This document shows, piece after piece, positions 1-7,582 of a DNA stretch of 11,374 bases; the first letter of the stretch is position 1, and each line of letters begins with the position of its first letter. Source of the DNA: Deltaproteobacteria bacterium. Its GTDB lineage: Bacteria; Desulfobacterota; Desulfobacteria; Desulfobacterales; SURF-15. The notes beneath the pieces were generated by a model. The model had not been told where the DNA came from, searched no databases, and saw only the letters and a list, made by a program, of their open reading frames with translations. The DNA is taken from the NCBI GenBank assembly GCA_024644775.1, contig JAHEHB010000160.1, forward strand, positions 1 to 11,374, in the 5' to 3' direction. The position numbers and the translations under genes are program-made.

Positions 1-636
1 CTGTATGCCCAACGCTACTTGCCGGGCGTATCCTGAAAACTCCTGGCCAAGACGCATGGGAACCGCATCCTGAAGGTGGGTTCGTCCGATCTTTTTCACC
101 GAATGAAATTCTGCTGACTTGTTTGAAAGTTCGTTATGGAGCAAACGAAGCGAAGGTATCAATAGCGTTTTTATGGATATTAAGGCTGACACATGAATGG
201 CCGAAGGTATTAAATCGTTACTGGACTGACACTTGTTTACATGATCGTTGGGATGAACCGGTGACTTCCCTCCCCTATCGCCGGATAGAATCTCGTTTGC
301 CCGGGAGGCGATCACCTCATTCATGTTCATATTCGTGGATGTACCGGAGCCTGTCTGAAACACATCCACGACAAACTGGTCATCTAATATTCCATCCATC
401 ACCTCTTGGGCGGCAGCATCGATGGCTTCAGAGATTTTCCGGTCCAAAAGGCCGAGTTCCCGGTTGACCTGAGCCGCGTATTTCTTCAGCAACGCGAGGG
501 AAGAAATGAAAGAGGATGGAAGGGTTAAACCGCTAATCGGAAAATTTTCAACAGCCCTTTGTGTTTGCGGACCGTAATGAGCGGTTTCCGGCACACGAAC
601 CGTGCCCATGGTATCTTTTTCTTCTCGATATCTCAT
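1..636 (-). CDS. fumC: Class II fumarate hydratase (fumarase C), N-terminal part, cut by the window edge
   Basis: Fumarase C reversibly hydrates fumarate to L-malate in the cytoplasmic TCA cycle. It is an iron-independent homotetramer of the fumarase/aspartase superfamily. Reading the minus strand from the ATG at 636-634 gives 212 residues without a stop to the window edge, out of roughly 460 in the family. Visible motifs are an N-terminal EKDTMGTVRVP segment, TGSGTSTNMNMNEV at about residues 95-108, HPNDHVNKCQSSND at about 128-141 and GRTHLQDAVP at about 184-193, all in the family order. The C-terminal GSS signature lies outside the window. An in-frame TGA two codons before the ATG fixes this start; the ribosome site is weak. 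It follows the 83-residue gene by 42 bp, so the two are probably co-transcribed. Aspartase and argininosuccinate lyase relatives are less likely given these exact motifs. Confidence 0.93.
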   Translation of the reverse strand, partial: MRYREEKDTMGTVRVPETAHYGPQTQRAVENFPISGLTLPSSFISSLALLKKYAAQVNRELGLLDRKISEAIDAAAQEVMDGILDDQFVVDVFQTGSGTSTNMNMNEVIASRANEILSGDRGGKSPVHPNDHVNKCQSSNDLIPSAIHVSALISIKTLLIPSLRLLHNELSNKSAEFHSVKKIGRTHLQDAVPMRLGQEFSGYARQVALGIQ

Positions 637-678
637 AAATCACAGACCATCACCATCAAGATTGGTCGTGCGAGAGCG

Positions 679-930
679 CTACGCCATTCTTTCGATGTTC
701 CCCCTTAATTGTGCAATCTGTATCCCCAATCCAACACACTGTTTTCCCTCCATACAGGTTTCCGCATCTTCAAGTTCAAGATATGTTTTGAGCCGATGAC
801 GATCCTTTTTGAGGTCTACAACATAGGCCTTTTTTTCTTCATCGTAATCAACATTTACATCGATACCACATTCACCAATATCCGGAAATACCTGTCTTAT
901 TTTCTCACATAATACGTCTTTGTTATGCAT
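679..930 (-). CDS. Small unrecognised protein (83 aa) upstream of fumC
   Basis: I do not recognise this family. The frame encodes 83 residues, soluble-looking and charged, with an acidic stretch (VDYDEEKKAYVVDLKKD) at about residues 27-43 and cysteines at about positions 8, 21, 59 and 65. There is no signal peptide or membrane segment. The start ATG at 930-928 is preceded on the minus strand by AAAGGAG with a 9-nt gap, a strong ribosome site. A sigma70-like promoter lies about 75 bp further upstream. It ends 42 bp before fumC, so I infer that it is the first gene of a short operon with fumC. The pattern of alternating charged and hydrophobic residues suggests an alpha/beta fold with a central strand pair, but no function can be assigned. 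The good ribosome site and operon position make a real gene likely. Confidence 0.72.
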   Translation of the reverse strand: MHNKDVLCEKIRQVFPDIGECGIDVNVDYDEEKKAYVVDLKKDRHRLKTYLELEDAETCMEGKQCVGLGIQIAQLRGNIERMA

Positions 931-991
931 GCGTCGGTACTCCTTTCGCGCACCTCCCTTTCATATAAGATGCATCGTGTCAACTGTTTTA

Positions 992-1011
992 AATATCTTA
1001 CTTGAGATATT
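992..1011. promoter_or_regulatory. Palindrome, candidate operator
   Basis: AATATCT (992-998) and AGATATT (1005-1011) form a perfect 7-bp inverted repeat around a 6-bp centre. It overlaps the -10 and start region of the minus-strand promoter, which is where a repressor site would be expected. A related imperfect copy (ATATTTCTTAGTGATAT) occurs at about 1040-1056, near the plus-strand -35 box. The regulator is unknown. Confidence 0.35.
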
Positions 1012-1035
1012 AAACATCATATCGCGCGGTTGCAA
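1007..1035 (-). promoter_or_regulatory. Putative sigma70 promoter for the small gene-fumC unit
   Basis: On the minus strand a -35 box TTGCAA (1035-1030) and a -10 box TAATAT (1012-1007) are separated by exactly 17 bp. Transcription would begin near 1000, giving a leader of about 70 nt before the ATG at 930. The -10 box and the start point fall in the palindrome at 992-1011. This is a sequence match only. Confidence 0.45.
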
Positions 1036-1061
1036 TGTCATATTTCTTAGTGATATTAGAA

Positions 1062-1090
1062 TTGACACACTGCGGTCTTTTTTCTATGAT
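1062..1090 (+). promoter_or_regulatory. Sigma70-type promoter of the sucA-sucB-lpd operon
   Basis: A consensus -35 box TTGACA (1062-1067) and a near-consensus -10 box TATGAT (1085-1090) are separated by exactly 17 bp. This is the best promoter match in the window and faces sucA. The expected start is near 1097, leaving a leader of about 170 nt. No closer promoter of similar quality is seen. Confidence 0.65.
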
Positions 1091-1096
1091 TTCGAA

Positions 1097-1270
1097 CCGA
1101 CGCAACCAAATCCGGATAAACCGGAAAACTGGCAAGTGATTCCCGCTCAAACCGGGATTAAAGTGCTGTTTCACCCCAACTGTCTTGTTATGTGATATTG
1201 ACGGTATTCCATAATTTTAGGCGGTTTAGATCACTTTAGTCACTTTACACTCAAAAAAGGTATCCGTTTT
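1097..1270 (+). other. Long untranslated leader of sucA with two small hairpins
   Basis: Between the predicted start and the sucA ATG there is no supported gene. The leader contains a 5-bp hairpin TCCGG/CCGGA (1111-1125), a second 5-bp hairpin TCCCG/CGGGA (1141-1157) and a tandem near-perfect 9-bp repeat, TCACTTTAG then TCACTTTAC (1231-1248), shortly before the ribosome site AAAAAAGG. No known riboswitch class was recognised. Confidence 0.35.
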
Positions 1271-3991
1271 ATGGACTTTTCTGGATTTTTGAACGCCGAT
1301 TATATTGATACCCAGTATGCGATTTGGAAAAGCGATCCAAACAGTGTTTCGAAGGATTGGCAGTTTTTCTTCCAAGGTTTTGAACTGGCGAATAGCCGCA
1401 CCTCAGAAACACTGCCGGTAACGGATGAGGAACAGGTGTTACGGCAGTCCCGGGTCGAATCGCTGATCTATCGCTACCGTGAGTTGGGTCATCTACTCGC
1501 ATGTTTGGATCCACTCGTGGCATGCCCCACCGATCATCCGCTGTTAAATCTTTCCGAATTTCGGTTAACGGAAGAAGATCTCGATCGCGTGTTTTTCACC
1601 AGAAGATTCTCTAAATCCCGACAGGCAACGCTTAGAGAAATCATAAAGGCACTGCGAGATACGTATTGCCGTTCAATTGGTGTCGAATATATGCACCTTC
1701 AAGATCCGACCGAACGAAGATGGCTGCAGGATCGTATGGAACCGACTCGAAATCAACCACAATTGGACGAAAAAACACAACTGCAAATTCTGGAAAAACT
1801 GTATCAGGCAGCCCTGTTTGAGCAGTTTTTGCATAAAAGATATACCGGGCAAACCCGGTTTTCTCTTGAAGGGGCTGAGGTGATCATCCCCACGTTGGAC
1901 ACACTTTTTCAGCAGGCCGCGGAACAAGGGTGTCGGGAAATTATTCTGGGGATGGCACATCGTGGACGGCTCAATATTCAGGCACACATTTTACATAAAC
2001 CTTATGAAGAGATTTTCAGCGAATTTGAAAGCTGTTACGATCCGGAGCAACTCGTCGGCGCAGGTGATGTAAAATATCACAATGGATATCTGGCAGAATT
2101 AGAGACCCGCGATGGTTACGCGCTTCGTGCCTATCTCGTTAGCAATCCAAGCCACCTGGAGTCTGTGAACCCCGTTGTCGAGGGTGTGGCGAGAGGTCGA
2201 CAGGATATTTTGGAAAAAGAAGACCCGGTCAATGTCCTCCCACTGTTAATCCACGGAGACGCTGCATTTGCCGGACAGGGAATCGTAACCGAAACCCTAA
2301 ATCTCTCTCAATTAAGAGGTTATCGTACCGGTGGAACGGTTCATATCGTGATCAACAATCAAATTGGATACACGACGGTACCGGAGGATGCGCGCTCTAC
2401 CCGTTATGCCACGGATGTCGCTAAGATGTTGATGATACCCATCTTTCATGTGCACGGCGAGGACCCCGAAGCCCTTGTTTATGTGGCCCGACTCGCTTGT
2501 GACTACCGAATGGCGTTTCAAAAAGATGTGGTGATCGATGTTATGTGTTATCGCCGCTACGGACACAATGAAGGGGACGAACCCTACTTCACACAACCCA
2601 CAATGTATCAGCGTATTCGGGAAAGAACGGCGCTGAACCAAAGTTATGCAACATCGCTCATCGATGCCGGTACCGTTCGTAAAGAGGAACTGGAACCAAT
2701 CGAAAGCAGCATCAACCAACGCCTGGAAACCGGCTATCAAGCGGTGCATGGCACATCGTGTCCCTTCCCTGAACAACACCATTACGAAAATTGGAAGGGA
2801 CTTGACGGAAAATATTCCAATGCTTCTGTACAGACAGCGGTGACAAAAGAAAAACTCGTTTCCTATGCGAAAAAATTAAATAAGATTCCCAAAGATTTTT
2901 CGTTGCACTCAACCCTGAATCGGATTCTGAAATCCCGCCTGGAAGCGGTTGAAAAAGGAGAGGGTATTGATTGGGCCAATGCGGAAGCCCTGGCGTTTGC
3001 ATCGCTGCTGATGGAAGGGGTTCCGGTCCGACTCAGCGGACAGGATGTGGGTCGCGGCACGTTTAGCCAACGGCACAGTGTACTGGTGGATTCAAAATCC
3101 GGTAAACGAATGGTACCGCTCAACACCTTAAATAAGGCTCAGGCAGCCTTTTCGGTGTACGACAGCATGCTGTCAGAGGCGGCTGTGCTTGGCTTTGAAT
3201 ATGGATATGCCCTGGTTCAGGCCCACGGTCTTATCCTTTGGGAGGCTCAGTTCGGCGACTTTGCCAACAATGCTCAGTCAGTCATCGATTTATATATCAC
3301 AAGCGGAGAATCCAAATGGCAGCTTCCCAATGGGATCGTCCTGTTGCTTCCACACGGTTACGAGGGCCTGGGGCCCGAGCACTCCAGTGCACGGTTAGAA
3401 CGATTTTTGCAACTTTGTGCAGAGGATAACATCCAGGTCTGTAATGTAACGACACCCGCTCAGTACTTCCATCTCCTGAGACGTCAAGTAAAGCGCGATT
3501 TTCGTAAACCCCTCATTGTTATGGCACCGAAAAGCCTCCTGCGTCATCCCCTTGCGGTTTCCAAACTCACTGAAATGACCAGAGGATCGTTTAAAGAGAT
3601 ACTGGATGATACGGTAAAATTAAAGTCTCCCCGCCGACTCCTTTTTTGCAGTGGAAAGATTTACTATGACCTGCTTAAAAGGCGCCAAGACCTCAAGGCA
3701 TTTAATATTGCGATTATACGAATGGAACAGTTTTATCCTTTCCCAAAAACGCAATTCGAAAAAATCCTACAAAAATACCGGAAAATAGTGCAATGGTACT
3801 GGGTTCAAGAAGAACCGGAAAACATGGGGGGGTGGCAGTTTGTCCGCCCACAATTGGAATCCATCATCGGCGAATCGGTAAACTACATCGGCCGAAAGGC
3901 GGCATCCAGCCCGGCCACCGGTTTTCCCAGCATTTACAAAATGCAACAGACAGCAATCGTGGATGATGCGGTAGGGCCAGCAAAAAAATGA
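1271..3991 (+). CDS. sucA: 2-oxoglutarate dehydrogenase E1 component (thiamine diphosphate-dependent)
   Basis: E1 decarboxylates 2-oxoglutarate on thiamine diphosphate and transfers the succinyl group to the lipoyl arm of E2, in the cytoplasmic TCA cycle. The protein has 906 residues, near the usual 900-940. In order it shows the E2-binding N-terminal segment (MDFSGFLNADYIDTQY), GMAHRGRLN at 227-235, KYHNGY at 268-273, SNPSHLE at 291-297, the ThDP/magnesium signature from GDAA at 329 to NN at 362-363, YRRYGHNEGDEP at 427-438, GRGTFSQRH at 594-602 and HGYEGLGPEHSSARLERFLQLC at 695-716. The conserved histidines of GMAHRG, NPSH and RYGH are present. The ATG has AAAAAAGG upstream at a 10-nt gap. 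It is the first gene of the operon with sucB and lpd. The related actinobacterial fused E1/E2 (KGD) is excluded because the acyltransferase domain is absent. Confidence 0.97.
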   Translation: MDFSGFLNADYIDTQYAIWKSDPNSVSKDWQFFFQGFELANSRTSETLPVTDEEQVLRQSRVESLIYRYRELGHLLACLDPLVACPTDHPLLNLSEFRLTEEDLDRVFFTRRFSKSRQATLREIIKALRDTYCRSIGVEYMHLQDPTERRWLQDRMEPTRNQPQLDEKTQLQILEKLYQAALFEQFLHKRYTGQTRFSLEGAEVIIPTLDTLFQQAAEQGCREIILGMAHRGRLNIQAHILHKPYEEIFSEFESCYDPEQLVGAGDVKYHNGYLAELETRDGYALRAYLVSNPSHLESVNPVVEGVARGRQDILEKEDPVNVLPLLIHGDAAFAGQGIVTETLNLSQLRGYRTGGTVHIVINNQIGYTTVPEDARSTRYATDVAKMLMIPIFHVHGEDPEALVYVARLACDYRMAFQKDVVIDVMCYRRYGHNEGDEPYFTQPTMYQRIRERTALNQSYATSLIDAGTVRKEELEPIESSINQRLETGYQAVHGTSCPFPEQHHYENWKGLDGKYSNASVQTAVTKEKLVSYAKKLNKIPKDFSLHSTLNRILKSRLEAVEKGEGIDWANAEALAFASLLMEGVPVRLSGQDVGRGTFSQRHSVLVDSKSGKRMVPLNTLNKAQAAFSVYDSMLSEAAVLGFEYGYALVQAHGLILWEAQFGDFANNAQSVIDLYITSGESKWQLPNGIVLLLPHGYEGLGPEHSSARLERFLQLCAEDNIQVCNVTTPAQYFHLLRRQVKRDFRKPLIVMAPKSLLRHPLAVSKLTEMTRGSFKEILDDTVKLKSPRRLLFCSGKIYYDLLKRRQDLKAFNIAIIRMEQFYPFPKTQFEKILQKYRKIVQWYWVQEEPENMGGWQFVRPQLESIIGESVNYIGRKAASSPATGFPSIYKMQQTAIVDDAVGPAKK

Positions 3992-3992
3992 G

Positions 3993-4145
3993 TCAATCGA
4001 GGCTGTTTCAAAACGTATAAATTTGTTCAAGGTCAAGAAAGGCTAAAATTTTAACCACAGGAATACATTGAGTATTTTGAGGATTAAAATTTGAGCCTGA
4101 CGCAGAGATTGGGCAAATTGGGACGTTTTGAGATTGCCTCAATCG
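3993..4145. mobile_element. MITE-like nested palindrome between sucA and sucB
   Basis: The core at 4000-4138 is bounded by an inverted repeat of 17-18 bp. The left end runs 3999-4016 and ends CAAAACGT; the right end runs 4123-4140 and begins ACGTTTTG; 15 of 18 positions are complementary. Inside, a second pair of arms, 4040-4054 and 4084-4098, matches at 14 of 15 positions, and a small hairpin AATAC/GTATT (4062-4076) sits at the centre. The heptamer TCAATCG occurs directly repeated at both edges (3993-3999 and 4139-4145), as a target-site duplication would. There is no coding capacity. These features fit a non-autonomous miniature inverted-repeat element, or a large REP/BIME-type unit. It leaves the sucB ribosome site (AGGAG, 4152-4156) intact. 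Its transcript would fold into a long stem between two operon genes. Confidence 0.6.
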
Positions 4146-4161
4146 CTAAACAGGAGATACT

Positions 4162-5448
4162 ATGGCAATCGAAATTAAGGTTCCCAGCGTCGGCGAATCC
4201 GTGACGGAAGCCTTATTGGCGCAATGGTATAAACAAGATGGCGACAGGGTTCAAAAAGACGAACTGCTATTTCTTATCGAAACCGACAAAGTCACGTTGG
4301 AAGCTGTGGCAGAGGCAGATGGCATTTTGAAGATCACGGCGGCCGAAGGCGAAACGGTTGCCATTGGTGCGGTGGTGGGAACCATTGACACCGATGTCAA
4401 ACCACCGGCAAAGGAGGCGCCTGCTCCTCCGGAAGAAACCGCGGAAGCACCGCCGCCCCCACCTGAACCGGCAAAAGAACCTCCTTTGAGGCCCCCGGTC
4501 ACTTCTGAACAACCGGAAGCGCCTCCCGTCGCTGTAGCACCGGGAGCAGACATTCCGCTTTCCCCCGCTGTTCGGCGGTTGGTAGCCGAGAAAAAACTGA
4601 ACGTGAATAAAATAACCGGTACGGGGCCCGGTGGTAGAATCACAAAAGGAGATATACTGGTATACCTTGAAAGCACACCGATTTCAGACCCTCCGAAACC
4701 AGCGATACCGCAACCGGTAGATATACCCCAGGCACCATTGTCTGCAGAAGAACCGACAGAGCGCAAAGCCATGAGCCCCATCCGTCAACGTATCGCTGCT
4801 CGGCTGCTCGAATCCAAACAAAACACCGCAATGCTCACGACGTTTAACGAAATCGATATGAGTAACGTTCAAGCGTTTCGAGCGGAGTTTAAAGAAGCCT
4901 TTCGAGAACGGTATGGCGTTTCTTTGGGCATCATGTCTTTTTTTGCTAAGGCATGTGTCGCAGCGCTCAAAGAAATTCCGGAATTAAACGCATTTATCGA
5001 TGATCAGGATATTGTCTATCACCACTATCATAATATCGCAATGGCCATTGGTGCAGAGCGCGGACTGGTAGTTCCGGTGATTCGACATGCCGGCCGCCTT
5101 AGTTTTGCCGATATAGAGCTTGCTATTGTCAACTATGTGAAAAAAACCAAAGAAAACCGTCTCGAGCTTTCTGACTTGGAAGGCGGAACCTTTACCATCA
5201 CCAATGGTGGTGTATTCGGTTCGTTATTGAGTACTCCCATATTGAATATGCCGCAAAGCGGCATCCTAGGCATGCATAAAATCGAAGATCGTCCCGTCGT
5301 CCTCGACGGGCAGGTGGTTATCAGACCCATGATGTATGTAGCCTTGAGTTATGACCACCGAATCGTGGATGGAAGAGAGGCCGTGACATTTCTTAGAAGA
5401 ATAAAGGAGTGTATCGAATCCCCTGAACGAATCATGGTGGAGATTTAA
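4162..5448 (+). CDS. sucB: Dihydrolipoyllysine succinyltransferase, E2 of the 2-oxoglutarate dehydrogenase complex
   Basis: E2 forms the core of the complex and moves the succinyl group from lipoyl-lysine to CoA. The 428 residues show a lipoyl domain (1-75) with the lipoylation lysine in TDKVTLEA at Lys43, a proline/alanine/glutamate-rich flexible linker (about 78-128), a peripheral-subunit-binding domain (131-170, [10 protein letters not shown]...[14 protein letters not shown]), a second linker, and the catalytic domain (about 200-428). Catalytic His399 and Asp403 lie in the DHRIVDG motif. The start has AGGAG 5 nt upstream. The stop precedes the lpd start by 2 bp. Succinyl rather than acetyl specificity is inferred from the sucA neighbour, the single lipoyl domain and the SucB-like ends. 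The MITE-like repeat lies just upstream, so messenger level could differ from that of sucA. Confidence 0.96.
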   Translation: MAIEIKVPSVGESVTEALLAQWYKQDGDRVQKDELLFLIETDKVTLEAVAEADGILKITAAEGETVAIGAVVGTIDTDVKPPAKEAPAPPEETAEAPPPPPEPAKEPPLRPPVTSEQPEAPPVAVAPGADIPLSPAVRRLVAEKKLNVNKITGTGPGGRITKGDILVYLESTPISDPPKPAIPQPVDIPQAPLSAEEPTERKAMSPIRQRIAARLLESKQNTAMLTTFNEIDMSNVQAFRAEFKEAFRERYGVSLGIMSFFAKACVAALKEIPELNAFIDDQDIVYHHYHNIAMAIGAERGLVVPVIRHAGRLSFADIELAIVNYVKKTKENRLELSDLEGGTFTITNGGVFGSLLSTPILNMPQSGILGMHKIEDRPVVLDGQVVIRPMMYVALSYDHRIVDGREAVTFLRRIKECIESPERIMVEI

Positions 5449-5450
5449 AA

Positions 5451-6872
5451 ATGGCAACCAATGAAACATATGATCTTATCGTAATCGGTACTGGTCCCGG
5501 CGGTTACGTAGCCGCCATTCGCGCATCACAACTGGGCCTAAAGGTCGCATGTATTGAAAAAGAGACTCGTCTTGGAGGCGTATGCCTCAATGTTGGATGC
5601 ATCCCGAGCAAAGCCCTGCTCGACTCCAGTGAATACTTTCATCTTGCCCGGAATCATTTCGCCGCACATGGCATTCAAACCGGGAAAACCCAAATCGACC
5701 TCCCGACAATGATGTCCCGCAAGGATCAGGTGGTCGAAGATCTCACTGAAAATGTCAGAAAGCTTTTAGAAGGCAACCGGGTACAGGTTATCCATGGAAC
5801 AGCCCGCCTCACGGCAGAAGATCAGGTTCAAGTGACATCCGACACCGGGAAAAAACGCAGAAAACACACCTTAAAAACAAAGGCTATATTGCTCGCCACC
5901 GGAAGCCGACCGGTAACGGTGCCTGGCCTTGAGTTTGACGGCAGCCGGATCGTTAGCTCCACAGAGGCGTTGCGTTTCAAAACAATACCCAAACACCTCG
6001 GTATCGTGGGTGGCGGCTATATCGGCCTGGAACTCGGTTCCGTGTGGTGTCGGCTGGGGGCAAAGGTGACGGTGATTGAAATGCTGCCTTCCATTGCCAC
6101 CACCATGGATGGTCAGGTTACGCGTACGCTGAAGCGTTTTCTGACCGATCAGGGAATGGTGTTTCGTATGAAAACAAAAGTTTCCAGTGCAAAGGTCACC
6201 AAAACGGGCGTGCGCGTCGCTCTGGAAACCGACTCCCAAAAAGAAACTCTACAGTGTGACCGGCTGCTGGTCGCCGTGGGTCGCAAACCGCTTTTTGAAG
6301 ATCTCGGCCTTGATACGCTCGGCATAAAGACTGATGGACAAAGCGGAAGGATTTCGGTTGATGTGGCCTATCGAACCAACATCCCGACGATATATGCCAT
6401 TGGAGATATTATTGACGGACCCATGCTGGCTCACAAGGCATCGGCCGAAGGAGTTGCAGCAGCGGAATGTATTGCCGGGCAGCCGGGCGAGGTCAACTAC
6501 GATGCCATCCCATCTGTTATCTACACATGGCCGGAGGTCGCCAGTGTGGGACTCACCGAAAAGCAGGTCAAAGAACGTCAGATACCCTACTGTGTGGGCA
6601 CCTATCCGTTTTCAGGTGCCGGACGCGCCCGATGTATGGGGGAAACTGAAGGGTTTGTAAAACTCATTTCCCACAAAAAGACCGACCGAATATTGGGCGT
6701 TCACATTATCGGCCCTCGAGCAGCGGACATGATTGCAGAATGCGTGTTGGCCGTTGAGTTTGGCGCAAGTTCGGAAGATGTGGCCCGCACCATCCATGGT
6801 CATCCCACCTTTTCCGAGGCATTACAAGAAGCCGCCAAAACGGCGAGCAAATGCTCCATCTATGCGTCCTGA
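5451..6872 (+). CDS. lpd: Dihydrolipoyl dehydrogenase (E3)
   Basis: E3 is a homodimeric FAD enzyme that reoxidises the dihydrolipoyl arm of E2 and reduces NAD+. The 473 residues are the normal length. The FAD motif VIGTGPGGYVAA lies at 11-22, the redox disulfide pair Cys45 and Cys50 in GGVCLNVGCIPSK, the NAD motif GIVGGGYIGLELG at 184-196, the second FAD motif YAIGDI at 315-320, and the active-site pair His451/Glu456 in HGHPTFSE. The ATG is 2 bp after the sucB stop; its ribosome site GGTGGAG (5436-5442) sits inside the end of sucB, so translation is likely coupled. It probably serves SucA/SucB here, but could also serve other lipoyl systems such as glycine cleavage or pyruvate dehydrogenase. 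Mercuric and glutathione reductases are excluded by the C-terminal HPTFSE context and the neighbours. Confidence 0.96.
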   Translation: MATNETYDLIVIGTGPGGYVAAIRASQLGLKVACIEKETRLGGVCLNVGCIPSKALLDSSEYFHLARNHFAAHGIQTGKTQIDLPTMMSRKDQVVEDLTENVRKLLEGNRVQVIHGTARLTAEDQVQVTSDTGKKRRKHTLKTKAILLATGSRPVTVPGLEFDGSRIVSSTEALRFKTIPKHLGIVGGGYIGLELGSVWCRLGAKVTVIEMLPSIATTMDGQVTRTLKRFLTDQGMVFRMKTKVSSAKVTKTGVRVALETDSQKETLQCDRLLVAVGRKPLFEDLGLDTLGIKTDGQSGRISVDVAYRTNIPTIYAIGDIIDGPMLAHKASAEGVAAAECIAGQPGEVNYDAIPSVIYTWPEVASVGLTEKQVKERQIPYCVGTYPFSGAGRARCMGETEGFVKLISHKKTDRILGVHIIGPRAADMIAECVLAVEFGASSEDVARTIHGHPTFSEALQEAAKTASKCSIYAS

Positions 6873-6894
6873 TTTGTCTATTTATTTCGATTTC

Positions 6895-6920
6895 TTTTAG
6901 GAGGAATATATCTCCCAAAA
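6895..6920. other. Imperfect hairpin downstream of lpd
   Basis: TTTTAGGAG (6895-6903) and CTCCCAAAA (6912-6920) pair over 9 positions with one A-C mismatch around an 8-nt loop. It lies 22 bp after the lpd stop and may mark the 3' end of the operon transcript or protect it. No uridine run follows, so it is not a typical intrinsic terminator. Confidence 0.3.
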
Positions 6921-6968
6921 CGTTCCCTGACGCCTTTCCATTATTTATAGATTCACAGATTCCGGTAA

Positions 6969-6997
6969 TTGTAAGGGCCAATAATTGTAAATAATAT
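6969..6997 (+). promoter_or_regulatory. Weak putative promoter before the acetyltransferase gene
   Basis: TTGTAA (6969-6974) and TAATAT (6992-6997) are separated by 17 bp in an AT-rich stretch. The -35 box lies in the first copy of a direct repeat TAATTGTAA (6966-6974 and 6982-6990), which might also be a protein-binding site. Each hexamer matches consensus at only about four positions. Confidence 0.25.
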
Positions 6998-7093
6998 ATT
7001 TTAGTATAAAACCGAACAATGCCACTCGAGCAGACGGCATGAAGATAGCGGTTTTACGTAAAGGCCGTGCAAGCTTGAAAATAGTTTAGGCCG

Positions 7094-7582
7094 ATGCTCA
7101 GCGGCGCTTATTGGCCCAATCAATTGAATGTAACCCACTATGGCAACCCGTCAGCTTATAATCAGATTATAGCTTCCCTTTTACCTAACGCTGCTGCTGA
7201 CATTTGGATTGAGCCGCCCTTCTTTTGTGACTATGGGTACAACATCTATACCGGCGAAAAAGTGTTCTTCAACTTTAACTGTATCTTGCTTGATGTCATG
7301 CCGATTCGAATTGGCTCAAATGTCATGTTCGGACCCAATGTGCAACTCTATACGGCGACTCATCCTATCAATGCTCTGGAACGCCGCCAAGGACCGGAAT
7401 TTGCTAAGCCTATTTCTATTGGAAATGATAGTTGGATCGCAGGCAGTGCAATTATCTCTCCTGGGGTAACAATTGGCGACAGATGCATTGTAGGGGCTGG
7501 AGCTGTGGTTACAAAAGATATCCCCGCAGATACCATTGTGGGGGGTAATCCAGCTAAACCTATAGAAAAAAAAGACGCCTAA
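7094..7582 (+). CDS. Maltose/sugar O-acetyltransferase family protein, N-terminal domain disrupted (possible pseudogene)
   Basis: The family (Maa/NodL/LacA type) acetylates sugar hydroxyls using acetyl-CoA and folds as a left-handed beta-helix trimer. The frame encodes 162 residues against the usual 185-200. From about residue 36 it is intact: IEPPFFCDYGYN, the hexapeptide repeats, the catalytic-histidine region YTATHP at about residues 90-95, IGNDSWIAGSAIISPGVTIG and a C-terminal GNPAKPI. The N-terminal maltose-acetyltransferase helical domain is mostly missing. In the frame beginning at 7090 the same DNA reads ADAQRRLLAQSI, which resembles the missing domain, so a one-base shift near 7125 probably broke the gene. 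The ATG at 7094 has no clear ribosome site, and the same frame is closed by TAG 9 bp upstream of it. The stop codon lies in an attC-like site. A shortened functional protein is possible, but decay seems at least as likely. Confidence 0.7.
   Translation: MLSGAYWPNQLNVTHYGNPSAYNQIIASLLPNAAADIWIEPPFFCDYGYNIYTGEKVFFNFNCILLDVMPIRIGSNVMFGPNVQLYTATHPINALERRQGPEFAKPISIGNDSWIAGSAIISPGVTIGDRCIVGAGAVVTKDIPADTIVGGNPAKPIEKKDA

Noticed and set aside
123..467. 114-codon plus-strand frame
   Set aside because: It is antisense to the well-supported fumC reading frame.
978..983. Minus-strand TTGACA as an alternative -35 box for the fumC unit
   Set aside because: At a 16-18 bp distance there is only GGGAGG-like sequence and no -10 box.
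920..1195. 91-codon plus-strand frame across the divergent promoter region
   Set aside because: It overlaps both promoters and the ribosome site of the 83-residue gene, and has no ribosome site or family resemblance.
2312..2782. 156-codon minus-strand open frame inside sucA
   Set aside because: It lies wholly antisense to strongly conserved sucA sequence and shows no recognisable domain.
4251..4781. Long minus-strand open frame opposite sucB
   Set aside because: It is the antisense of the proline/alanine-rich linker and lipoyl domain of sucB; the glycine/serine-rich composition is a by-product of that codon use and there is no ribosome site.
6895..6920. Intrinsic terminator after lpd
   Set aside because: The stem is reasonable but no uridine run follows on either strand, so only a generic hairpin is recorded.
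7013..7092. A second, upstream attC-like site before the acetyltransferase
   Set aside because: There is some stem potential (GCAGACGGC with GCCGTGC, and GTTTAGG as an outer box), but the outer boxes do not match the consensus and the same bases are better explained as decayed coding sequence of the acetyltransferase N-terminus.
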